NCBI GenBank assembly: GCA_902761055.1
Contig: CACWIS010000004.1
Coordinates: forward strand, 62,001-126,000
Source: Oscillospiraceae bacterium
Lineage (GTDB): Bacteria > Bacillota > Clostridia > Oscillospirales > Oscillospiraceae
Length of the DNA: 64,000 nt
Direction: 5' to 3'
Made by a program: the position numbers and the translations under genes. The notes beneath the pieces were generated by a model, which had not been told where the DNA came from, ran no database searches, and worked only from the letters and a program-made list of their open reading frames with translations. This document shows positions 24,273-31,715 of this stretch, in pieces (the stretch's first letter is position 1; each line of letters starts with the position of its first letter).

Positions 24273-25500
24273 AAATACGGACCTCGTCGTGATCGGCGGC
24301 GGGCCGGCCGGCATGCTCTGCGCGATCCGCGCGGCGGAGCGCGGCGTTGGCACCGTGATCCTCGACGGCAACCGTCTGCTCGGGCGCAAGCTGCGTATCA
24401 CGGGCAAGGGACGATGCAACGTCACGAACAACTGCGATGTCAGAACAGTCATGCAGAACATTCCCGGCGACGGGCGTTTTCTGTACAGCTCGCTCAGCCG
24501 CTTCGGACCGGGCGATACGATGGCCTTTTTTGAATCGCTCGGCGTCCCGCTCAAAACCGAGCGCGGCAACCGTGTTTTCCCGGTCTCCGACCGGGCCGAC
24601 GATATCGCCGACGCGTTGGCGCGGCGGCTGGACGCCCTCGGCGTGCGCGTGCTGCGCACGCGGGCCTTGCGCGTGCTTGCGGAAAACGGCGCGGTCTGCG
24701 GCGTTGAGCACGAGGGCGGCGTGATCGCCTGCCGTGCCGCGGCGCTCTGCACGGGCGGCCGCTCCTATCCGCTGACCGGCTCCGACGGCGCGGGCTACGA
24801 GATGGCGCGCGCGCTCGGACACACGATCGTGCCGGTCCGGCCTTCGCTCGTTCCGCTGGAGAGCGGCGACGCGTACTGCGCGGAGATGCAGGGCTTCTCG
24901 CTGAAGAACGTCGTGCTGCGCGCTTACGAGGACGACAGGCTGATCTATCAGGAGCTCGGCGAGATGCTCTTCACGCATTTCGGCGTCTCCGGGCCGCTGG
25001 TGCTCTCGGCCAGCGCGCACATGCGGAAGATGGGCGCGGCGCGCTGCCGGCTGGAGATCGACCTCAAACCGGCGCTCGACGAGAAAAAGCTTGACGAGCG
25101 CATCCTGCGCGACTTTGAGAAATACGCGAACAAGGAGTTCAAGAACGCGCTGAACGATCTCGAGGGCCGGGCCATGATCCCGGTGCTCGTATCGCTCTCT
25201 GGCATCCCGGAGGATACAAAGGTGAACAGCGTCACGCGCGAGCAGCGCAAGCGTCTTGTGCAGCTGTTCAAAGCCTTTCCGGTCTCTGTCTCCGGCTTTC
25301 GGCCGATCGACGAGGCGATCGTCACGGCGGGCGGCGTCTCGACAAAAGAGGTCAACCCCCGCACGATGGAGTCGAAGCTCGTCTCCGGGCTCTACTTTGC
25401 CGGGGAGATCCTGGATCTTGACGCCTACACCGGCGGCTTCAACCTGCAGATCGCCTGGGCGACCGGCCATGCGGCCGGCAGCGCGGTCTGCGCCGAATAA
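24262..25500 (+). CDS. NAD(P)/FAD-dependent oxidoreductase, HI0933/BaiN family
   Basis: A 412-residue flavoprotein. N-terminal dinucleotide fold 'DLVVIGGGPAGMLCAIRAAERG', then 'GRKLRITGKGRCNVTNN', 'TGGRSYPLTGSDGAGYEMARALGHTI' and the C-terminal 'GGVSTKEVNPRTMESKLVSGLYFAGEILDLDAYTGGFNLQIAWATGHAAG' typical of HI0933-like proteins. The family includes BaiN, proposed in bile-acid 7-dehydroxylation, but the substrate here is unknown. It overlaps rluB by 11 bases and precedes cmk, a conserved order in Clostridia. Confidence 0.92.
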   Translation: MKTENTDLVVIGGGPAGMLCAIRAAERGVGTVILDGNRLLGRKLRITGKGRCNVTNNCDVRTVMQNIPGDGRFLYSSLSRFGPGDTMAFFESLGVPLKTERGNRVFPVSDRADDIADALARRLDALGVRVLRTRALRVLAENGAVCGVEHEGGVIACRAAALCTGGRSYPLTGSDGAGYEMARALGHTIVPVRPSLVPLESGDAYCAEMQGFSLKNVVLRAYEDDRLIYQELGEMLFTHFGVSGPLVLSASAHMRKMGAARCRLEIDLKPALDEKKLDERILRDFEKYANKEFKNALNDLEGRAMIPVLVSLSGIPEDTKVNSVTREQRKRLVQLFKAFPVSVSGFRPIDEAIVTAGGVSTKEVNPRTMESKLVSGLYFAGEILDLDAYTGGFNLQIAWATGHAAGSAVCAE

Positions 25501-25533
25501 GAAAAACAAGTTGTACATAAAAGGAGAAACACC

Positions 25534-26220
25534 ATGAACGGACATTTTGCCATCGCCATCGACGGCCCCTCCGGCGCCGGGAAGAGTACGCTCGCGCGCC
25601 GCGCGGCAAAGGAATTTGGCTTCCTCTACGTCGACACCGGCGCGATCTACCGCACGGTCGGCCTCGCCGCGCACCGCCGCGGCATCGACTGCCACGACGA
25701 GGCGGCGATCTCCGCGCTCCTGCCGGAGCTCGAGATCCGGATGGGCTACAATGAAGCGGGCGAGCAGCGCATGTTCCTCAACGGCGAAGACGTCTCCTCC
25801 GCGATCCGCGCGCCCGAGATCTCCATCTGCGCCTCCGACGTTTCCTCGCTCGGCGCGGTGCGCGCCTTTCTGCTGGAGATGCAGCGCAGGACCGCGCGCG
25901 AGAGCAGCGTCATCATGGACGGGCGCGACATCGGCACGGTCGTGCTGCCGGAGGCGGAGCTGAAGATCTATCTGACCGCCTCGGCCGAAGCCAGGGCAGA
26001 GCGCCGTCTCAAGGAGCTGGAGGCCAAGGGCGTAGAAACGAGCTTTGACGAGGTCCTGCGCGATATCGAGTACCGCGACTGGCAGGACACGCACCGCGAG
26101 GTCGCGCCGCTGCGCCGCGCGGAGGACGCCGTGCTGCTCGACACGAGCGAGATCGGTCTCGAGGAGAGCGTCGCGCTGCTGTGCGATACGATCCACAAGA
26201 GGCTGCAGATCGGCGGATAA
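25534..26220 (+). CDS. cmk: Cytidylate kinase
   Basis: A 228-residue (d)CMP kinase. P-loop 'IDGPSGAGKSTLARRAA', 'YVDTGAIYRTVGL', 'VIMDGRDIGTVVLPEAELKIYLTASAEARAERR' and 'RD..D..R...PL' are all in place. AAAAGGAG precedes the ATG. It sits four bases upstream of ispH, as in many Clostridia. Confidence 0.97.
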   Translation: MNGHFAIAIDGPSGAGKSTLARRAAKEFGFLYVDTGAIYRTVGLAAHRRGIDCHDEAAISALLPELEIRMGYNEAGEQRMFLNGEDVSSAIRAPEISICASDVSSLGAVRAFLLEMQRRTARESSVIMDGRDIGTVVLPEAELKIYLTASAEARAERRLKELEAKGVETSFDEVLRDIEYRDWQDTHREVAPLRRAEDAVLLDTSEIGLEESVALLCDTIHKRLQIGG

Positions 26221-26224
26221 GCGC

Positions 26225-28282
26225 ATGAAAGAGATCATCGTTGCCAAAAGCGCGGGCTTCTGTTTCGGTGTCAGCCGCTCGGTGGATATGGCCGAAAAGC
26301 TGCTTGCCGAGCAGGGGAGCGCCTGCAGTCTCGGCCCGATCATCCACAACGAGGACGTCGTGTCGGAGCTGGAGCGGCGCGGTCTGCGCGTCGTCGGAGA
26401 CTTCGACGAGATCCGTCCCGGGGAGCATGTGATGATCCGCGCCCACGGCGCGGCGCCCGCCGTCTATGAGCGGCTTGCAAAGCAGGGCGCCGTCGTCACG
26501 GACGCCACCTGCCCGAAGGTGAAAATGATCCACAGGATCGTCAGCGAGGCGGCGGCGGAAGGCCGTTTCGTGGTCGTCATCGGCATGCGTGCGCATCCGG
26601 AGGTCGAGGCGATCTGCGGCTGGTGCGGCGAGCACGTCGTACTGGAAAATCCTGCCGAAACGACCCGCTGGGTGGAGGAAAACCCCGCTTTTTCCGACAA
26701 AATGATCACAATTGTGGTCCAAACGACCCAGACAAGCGGTAATTTTACCGAATGTTGCGAGATCATAAAAAAAAGATGTACAAATGTAAAAATATCTGAT
26801 ACAATATGCTTTGCTACGTCCACGCGGCAGGAGGAGGCAAAGGCCCTTTCATCGGCCTGTGACGCCATGGTGGTCATCGGCGGAAGGCACAGTGCGAACA
26901 GCCTGCATCTCGCCGAGATCTGCTCTGCGGCCTGCCCCCGCGTCCAGTTTATCGAGCGCAGCGACGAGCTCGATCTGGACATGCTCAAAGGGCTCGACAG
27001 GGTCGGGATCACCGCCGGCGCATCCACCCCCGCATGGATAATTAAGGAGGTAAGAAACAAAATGAGTGACGAAATCAAAGTTGAAGAGTCTGCTGTGGAG
27101 AAGGAGCAGTCCTTCGATGAAATGCTGGAGGAGACTCTCAAATCTATAAATAACGGAGATAAGGTAAGCGGCACTGTCGTCGGCATCACCGCTACCGAGG
27201 TCAGCATCGACATCGGTACGAAGTATTCCGGCTTTATTCCCACGACCGAGTTTACCGAAGACGGCAGTAAGCTCGAAGACGTCGTCAAGATCAACGACGA
27301 GATCGAAGCCATCGTCGTCCGCGTCAACGACGTCGAAGGCACCGCCCAGCTCTCCAAGAAGCGCCTCGACGCCGTGAAAGTCTGGGACAACATTGAACAG
27401 GCTGTTGAGAACGGCGAGATCATCGAGGGCACCGTCACCGAGACCAACAAGGGCGGCGTCGTCGTCAACTACAAGGGCGTGCGCGTGTTCGTTCCCGCCT
27501 CCCAGACCGACCTGCCCAGAGAGGCCGATCTTTCCGAGCTCGTCAAGAAGACCGTCCGCCTGAAGCTGACGGAGGTCAACAAGGCCCGCAAGCGCGTCGT
27601 CGGCTCCATCCGCCGCGTCGCCCAGGCCGAGCGCCGCGCCGCCACCGAAGCGATCTGGAACGAGATCGAGGTCGGCAAGAAGTATCACGGCGTGGTCAAG
27701 TCCCTGACCAGCTATGGCGCTTTCGTCGACATCGGCGGCATCGACGGCATGGTCCACGTCTCCGAGCTGAGCTGGAACCGCATCCACCAGCCCTCCGAGG
27801 TCGTCTCTGTCGGCGACGAGATCGACGTGTACGTGATCTCCTTCGACAAGGAAAAGCGCAAGATCTCCCTCGGCTACAAGGACCCCGAGGCCAACCCCTG
27901 GACCGTGTTCACCAACCGCTACTCCGTGGGCGACGTGGCGACCGTCACCATCGTCAAGCTGATGGAGTTCGGCGCTTTTGCGACTGTCGTTCCCGGTGTG
28001 GACGGCCTGATCCACATCTCCCAGATCGCCAACCGCCGCATCGAAAAGCCGGGTGACGTGCTCACCGTCGGCGACGTAGTCGAGGCGAAGATCACCGCGA
28101 TCGACGAAGAGAAGCACAAGGTCTCCCTGTCCATCCGCGCGCTGTCCGCTCCCGCCCCCGCCGCTGCTCCCACTTTCGAAGAGGAAGCGCCGGAGGAGTC
28201 CGGAGAGGATGAGCTCGTCTATGACCTCTCCGCCGACGGCGAGGCCACCGGCGAGGCTCCGGCCGAGGCTGACGAGGAATAA
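26225..28282 (+). CDS. ispH: Bifunctional IspH (HMBPP reductase) / ribosomal protein S1
   Basis: A 685-residue fusion. Residues 1-279 are IspH, the last enzyme of the MEP isoprenoid pathway, with the three 4Fe-4S cysteines Cys13 (GFCFGV), Cys96 (DATCPKV) and Cys195 (DTICFATSTRQ). Residues 280-685 carry four S1 RNA-binding domains (for example 'GDKVSGTVVGITATEVSIDIG' and 'GAFVDIGGIDGMVHVSELSW') and an acidic tail. This fusion is known in Clostridia. A very strong ribosome site (TAAGGAGG) lies before an internal ATG at 27062, so a free S1 is probably also made. Confidence 0.95.
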   Translation: MKEIIVAKSAGFCFGVSRSVDMAEKLLAEQGSACSLGPIIHNEDVVSELERRGLRVVGDFDEIRPGEHVMIRAHGAAPAVYERLAKQGAVVTDATCPKVKMIHRIVSEAAAEGRFVVVIGMRAHPEVEAICGWCGEHVVLENPAETTRWVEENPAFSDKMITIVVQTTQTSGNFTECCEIIKKRCTNVKISDTICFATSTRQEEAKALSSACDAMVVIGGRHSANSLHLAEICSAACPRVQFIERSDELDLDMLKGLDRVGITAGASTPAWIIKEVRNKMSDEIKVEESAVEKEQSFDEMLEETLKSINNGDKVSGTVVGITATEVSIDIGTKYSGFIPTTEFTEDGSKLEDVVKINDEIEAIVVRVNDVEGTAQLSKKRLDAVKVWDNIEQAVENGEIIEGTVTETNKGGVVVNYKGVRVFVPASQTDLPREADLSELVKKTVRLKLTEVNKARKRVVGSIRRVAQAERRAATEAIWNEIEVGKKYHGVVKSLTSYGAFVDIGGIDGMVHVSELSWNRIHQPSEVVSVGDEIDVYVISFDKEKRKISLGYKDPEANPWTVFTNRYSVGDVATVTIVKLMEFGAFATVVPGVDGLIHISQIANRRIEKPGDVLTVGDVVEAKITAIDEEKHKVSLSIRALSAPAPAAAPTFEEEAPEESGEDELVYDLSADGEATGEAPAEADEE
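26777..26805 (+). promoter_or_regulatory. Candidate internal promoter for the S1 part
   Basis: In an AT-rich patch inside ispH, TGTACA (26777-26782), 17-base spacer and an extended -10 TGATACAAT (TACAAT at 26800-26805). Confidence 0.45.
27062..28282 (+). CDS. rpsA: 30S ribosomal protein S1 from an internal start
   Basis: A 406-residue S1 with four OB-fold repeats (about residues 28-97, 115-180, 198-265 and 284-353 of this product). ATG 27062 follows TAAGGAGG by 11 bases, a near-perfect ribosome site that a pure internal fusion joint would not need. Four-repeat S1 proteins are usual in Firmicutes. Confidence 0.75.
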   Translation: MSDEIKVEESAVEKEQSFDEMLEETLKSINNGDKVSGTVVGITATEVSIDIGTKYSGFIPTTEFTEDGSKLEDVVKINDEIEAIVVRVNDVEGTAQLSKKRLDAVKVWDNIEQAVENGEIIEGTVTETNKGGVVVNYKGVRVFVPASQTDLPREADLSELVKKTVRLKLTEVNKARKRVVGSIRRVAQAERRAATEAIWNEIEVGKKYHGVVKSLTSYGAFVDIGGIDGMVHVSELSWNRIHQPSEVVSVGDEIDVYVISFDKEKRKISLGYKDPEANPWTVFTNRYSVGDVATVTIVKLMEFGAFATVVPGVDGLIHISQIANRRIEKPGDVLTVGDVVEAKITAIDEEKHKVSLSIRALSAPAPAAAPTFEEEAPEESGEDELVYDLSADGEATGEAPAEADEE

Positions 28283-28293
28283 TCCCATACATG

Positions 28294-28329
28294 AAAAAGC
28301 TCCCCGATCACAGATCGGGGAGCTTTTTT
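28294..28329. terminator. Bidirectional terminator after ispH-rpsA
   Basis: AAAAAGCTCCCCGAT pairs with ATCGGGGAGCTTTTTT; it also serves the converging hydrolase gene. Confidence 0.92.
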
Positions 28330-28362
28330 CGCGCTTTTCCAAGGACAGGGCGCCTGGTTTGC

Positions 28363-29295
28363 TTATTTGATATGCTCGTTGAGCCAGTTGAGGATATCGC
28401 GGTAGACGTCCGCGCGGTTGATCTCGTTGAGCATCTCGTGCCTGCCGCCGGGGTAGAGGCGCATCATGACGTCCTTCATACCGGCGTCGCAGAACATTTT
28501 GTAGGCCTTCTCGACGCCCTTGCCGTAATCGCCGACCGGGTCGTCCGCGCCGGACATGAAGTAGACCGGGGTCCTTCTGTTCATCTTCTCAAGATTCTTT
28601 TTGTCCGAGATGAATCTGATCCCGTCCATCATATCGCGGTAGAGGCTGCATTTGCACACAAAGCCGCAGAAGGGATCGTCGATATACTTTTTGACCTGCT
28701 CCTCGTCGCGGGAGATCCAGTCGAAATCGGTTTTCTGCTGCGGGATCTTTTTGTTGTAGGAGCCAAAGGCCATGTCGTTGAGGACTTTCCCGTCGCTTCG
28801 CGGACCGTTCTTCTTCACAAGAAAGCTTGCGACCGCGTAGCCGGAGAAGACCAGCAGGCCGCCCTGCTGACCGGTGCCGCTGAGGATGACGGCGTCGCAG
28901 TCGTCTGGATAGCGGATAAGATAGCTGCGGGCCAGGAAGCTGCCCATGCTGTGTCCGAAGAAGATATAGGGAACATCGGGGTATTTTTCTTTCATCGTGT
29001 CATGGACGGTCTTGAGATCGTCCAGCACACGCCACCAGCCCTCGCTGTCGGCAAAAAAGCCCTTGTCGTCCTCGCGCTCGATGGACTGGCCGTGGCCGAG
29101 ATGGTCGTCCGCCGCGCTGGCAAAGCCGTTTTCGGCGAGAAAACGCATGAAATCTGCATAGCGTTCCGCGTGGTCGGCGACGCCGTGGGCGATCTGAACG
29201 AAACCGCGCACCGGCCCGTCCGGCGTGCAGGTCTTGACGCGGATGCGGTTGATGCCGGTACTGGAAAGGAAATAGAAATCATCAAAGCTGGGCAT
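28363..29295 (-). CDS. Alpha/beta hydrolase, lysophospholipase-like
   Basis: A 310-residue serine hydrolase. Oxyanion region 'GFVQIAHGVADHAERY', nucleophile elbow GHSMGS, and the acid/His region 'YFMSGADDPVGDYGKGV...YPGGRHEML' match the monoacylglycerol/lysophospholipase group (Hydrolase_4). No signal peptide: cytosolic. ATG 29295 follows AGGAGGG. Single-gene unit with its own promoter and terminator. Confidence 0.92.
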   Translation of the reverse strand: MPSFDDFYFLSSTGINRIRVKTCTPDGPVRGFVQIAHGVADHAERYADFMRFLAENGFASAADDHLGHGQSIEREDDKGFFADSEGWWRVLDDLKTVHDTMKEKYPDVPYIFFGHSMGSFLARSYLIRYPDDCDAVILSGTGQQGGLLVFSGYAVASFLVKKNGPRSDGKVLNDMAFGSYNKKIPQQKTDFDWISRDEEQVKKYIDDPFCGFVCKCSLYRDMMDGIRFISDKKNLEKMNRRTPVYFMSGADDPVGDYGKGVEKAYKMFCDAGMKDVMMRLYPGGRHEMLNEINRADVYRDILNWLNEHIK

Positions 29296-29337
29296 GTGGA
29301 TCCCTCCTGTATCATATTGACCGATTGAACTGCTTTC

Positions 29338-29366
29338 ATATTACACTTCCTGCTGTCGAGCGTCAA
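29338..29366 (-). promoter_or_regulatory. Sigma-A promoter of the alpha/beta hydrolase gene
   Basis: Minus strand TTGACG (29361-29366), 17-base spacer, TAATAT (29338-29343). Confidence 0.7.
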
Positions 29367-29432
29367 GTGCGCATCAAGGTCTTCGGACGAAGAAACGCCG
29401 CGGCTTTGTGCGAAAGGCGATCGGTTCAGATG

Positions 29433-29470
29433 AGAAAACCCGGAAATACTGGACGTATTTCCGGGTTTTC
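29433..29470 (-). terminator. Terminator after the SLH/transglutaminase gene
   Basis: GAAAACCCGGAAATAC pairs perfectly with GTATTTCCGGGTTTTC over 16 bp. Confidence 0.8.
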
Positions 29471-29517
29471 TTTGCGGGACGGGCGAAAGAGCCGCCGTCA
29501 CCTTATGGGAGCGCGCC

Positions 29518-31134
29518 TTATGCCGCGGCATTTTGTGTTTCGGGAGCTTCCTTTACGTATTTCCAGCCCTTGTAGCGCTCGGGCGGCAGCTTGTACATGC
29601 AGGTACTTTTCTGCAGGAAGATGTGCTCCTCGCATTCGATGTTGGTGTCGAAAACATAGGGGACGCCGTCGAAGCTGATCTCGACCCAGCCGTGCGGCTG
29701 CTTGGAGACGCCAATCGTGCCGCTGTAACAGATCGCGTCGAAGCCCAGGGCCCTGGCGAGTACGGCGAAGGTCCCCGCATAGCCGTAGCAGTTGCCCTTG
29801 CCGTCGTGCAGCATACGGTAGGCGGCCTCGACCTCCCAGCCCGTCTCGCCGATCTCATGGATACCGCCGCGGAGATAATTCGAGTGGTAGGTGACGTTGT
29901 CGTACACCCTGCGCAGCATGACCTCCGGTTCCATCGTGGCGGGGTCTACGAGCTGCCGCAGCTTTTCCTGCACCAGCACGTCCAGCTCCGGCATACCGGT
30001 CGTGATCACGCCGTCGGGACCGAAGTCAAAGTTGCCGTAAGACTCGTTGACCAGCGGGCTGCCCTCGCTGTCCGCATAGTGCAGCTCCGTTCCGATAAAG
30101 AAGAATCCCTCCGCCTGCAGCGGTTGAGGCGTACTGGAGAGCCAGTGTTCACCGTCCGCTCCCGTCTCGGCTTCATGGGGCGTGCAGGCCTCGGCAATAT
30201 CCCAGAAGTAAGGATCGCGGAAGGACACGTCAAGGATCGTGCCGGTCTTCGAGTGGTCCGTCTCAACGACGGGCGAGCGTCCGCGCAGCGCGTTGAAGAC
30301 GTGCGCCGCCTCGGCGCGTGTCAGCGCATCGTGAGGCTCGACGGCCGGATCGTCGATCCAGCCCTGCTCCATGGCAAGGCAGAAGCAGGAATAGCAGTCA
30401 TCCGCCTCCGCGATGTTTTCAAAGCGGTACCGTGCGGCGCTGCGCGGGAAGAAATGCGAGAGCATCTCAAAGAACTCCGCCCGCGTGATCGCGTCCTTCG
30501 GGTGCAGCTTGCTTCCGCCGAGAACGCCCAGGTCCTTGAGCGTGGCTGCGGCCGTATAGAAGCTGTCAGAGGGATCGACGTCGGCAAAGCCGCCGTTCCC
30601 GACGGCGTCTGTGTCAAGGATCGAATAGAGGATCTCAACGGCCTCGGAGCGGTGGAGCGGGGCATGGGGACGAAACATCTGCTTGCTGTCGAGACTCAAA
30701 TACGGCTCGTGATCGCCCGTTGCGCGCTCGTCGCGGAAGGCGATGGCGTAGCGCGCGCTGAAGGAGGCGTCGGTATAGAGCGTCAGCTCGTTTTCGTCGA
30801 GCAGATTGCCCTTCTCGTCGGCCCAGCCGATAAAGGTGTAGTGCTCGATCGCGTCGCCTGTCGGCAGACGGAGCGTTCCGCCCTGCTCGACGGAGAGGAT
30901 CATCGGCTCGCCCTTCGGCGTGTAGCACACTGCGCGGCAAAGCACAGGCGCGGGCGTAGGCTCGGGCGGATCGCGAAAGATCAGCTTCTGCTTGGCCAGG
31001 TACAGCAGCACGCCGAGCACGGCAACCGCAAGCAGCAGTACGGCGAAAGCCAGACGCATCGCAATATGCCGGCCCTTCTCCTTCTTATCCGCAGCGGGCG
31101 TCCGTGTACTGTTCAGCGGCTGATTATCCGGCAT
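29518..31134 (-). CDS. Membrane-anchored SLH / transglutaminase-like protein
   Basis: A 538-residue surface protein. One N-terminal helix (about 25-46) anchors it; a Pro-rich linker leads to a beta domain (InlB-like 'YTFIGWADEKGNLL'), three S-layer-homology-type repeats (about 135-295: 'FRPHAPLHRSEAVEILYSIL', 'HPKDAITRAEFFEMLSHFF', 'EPHDALTRAEAAHVFNAL') and a C-terminal transglutaminase-like domain with Cys in GKGNCYGYAGTF, His in PHGWVEI and Asp in YVFDTNIE. It may bind wall polymers and cleave or link peptides there. It overlaps the upstream lipoprotein gene by 11 bases, so the two are coupled. Confidence 0.85.
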   Translation of the reverse strand: MPDNQPLNSTRTPAADKKEKGRHIAMRLAFAVLLLAVAVLGVLLYLAKQKLIFRDPPEPTPAPVLCRAVCYTPKGEPMILSVEQGGTLRLPTGDAIEHYTFIGWADEKGNLLDENELTLYTDASFSARYAIAFRDERATGDHEPYLSLDSKQMFRPHAPLHRSEAVEILYSILDTDAVGNGGFADVDPSDSFYTAAATLKDLGVLGGSKLHPKDAITRAEFFEMLSHFFPRSAARYRFENIAEADDCYSCFCLAMEQGWIDDPAVEPHDALTRAEAAHVFNALRGRSPVVETDHSKTGTILDVSFRDPYFWDIAEACTPHEAETGADGEHWLSSTPQPLQAEGFFFIGTELHYADSEGSPLVNESYGNFDFGPDGVITTGMPELDVLVQEKLRQLVDPATMEPEVMLRRVYDNVTYHSNYLRGGIHEIGETGWEVEAAYRMLHDGKGNCYGYAGTFAVLARALGFDAICYSGTIGVSKQPHGWVEISFDGVPYVFDTNIECEEHIFLQKSTCMYKLPPERYKGWKYVKEAPETQNAAA

Positions 31135-31543
31135 CGACGATCACATCCCGCACAGTCTCCCGCTCGCCCTCGCGATAGGTGGCAACGTAGAAACCGTCAT
31201 AATAGAGCTCGCCGTCCTCCCCGACTCCGGGGTTGAGGCAGCTGGAGGCATAGCTGGAATCCGCGGGCTCGCCGATCGCCTTGTAAAGCACGGACACGTC
31301 CTCGCCGATGCACGCCATCGCAGCCTCAACAAGGGGATTGACTTCCTCATCGGGCGTTTCGACCGGGGCAGGGGTGGCTGCCGTCAGGTTGCTGCCGGGC
31401 AGGACGGACTCCAGCGAGGGGGCGGCGGGCGCCGGCGTCGGCGTGGGAGCGGCCGTCTCGACCGGAGAGGGGGAGCCGCCGCAGGCGCAGAGCGTAAAGA
31501 GCAGCGTCAGCGCGAAAAGCGCGGTGAACAGTCTTTTTTTCAT
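31124..31543 (-). CDS. Small lipoprotein, Pro/Thr-rich
   Basis: A 139-residue protein with a lipoprotein signal (MKKRLF...LLFTLCACGG, acylated Cys near 20), a Pro/Thr/Ala-rich linker and a short globular C-terminus containing 'YDGFYVATYREGERETV'. No family recognised. ATG 31543 follows AAGGAG. First gene of a two-gene unit with the SLH/transglutaminase protein, so the two may act together at the surface. Confidence 0.8.
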   Translation of the reverse strand: MKKRLFTALFALTLLFTLCACGGSPSPVETAAPTPTPAPAAPSLESVLPGSNLTAATPAPVETPDEEVNPLVEAAMACIGEDVSVLYKAIGEPADSSYASSCLNPGVGEDGELYYDGFYVATYREGERETVRDVIVDAG

Positions 31544-31617
31544 AGTGAACTCCTTGCTGTATGCGAAGTAAAAAGAACCCTGTCCTCTCAAAAACGGGAG
31601 GGGATTTCTGTCAAAAT

Positions 31618-31646
31618 ATTGTATCGCTTCGGCCGGATAAAGTCAA
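31618..31646 (-). promoter_or_regulatory. Sigma-A promoter of the lipoprotein-SLH operon
   Basis: Minus strand TTGACT (31641-31646), 17-base spacer, TACAAT (31618-31623). Confidence 0.85.
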
Positions 31647-31663
31647 TGCCGAAGCGGAAAAGA

Positions 31664-31695
31664 AAACCGGGACAGGGGAGGCCCTGTCCCGGTTT
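31664..31695 (-). terminator. Terminator after the zinc-ribbon membrane protein gene
   Basis: AAACCGGGACAGGG pairs with CCCTGTCCCGGTTT; TTCTTTTC follows on the minus strand. Confidence 0.85.
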
Positions 31696-31715
31696 GGGAT
31701 CACGTTTCCGCGGGA

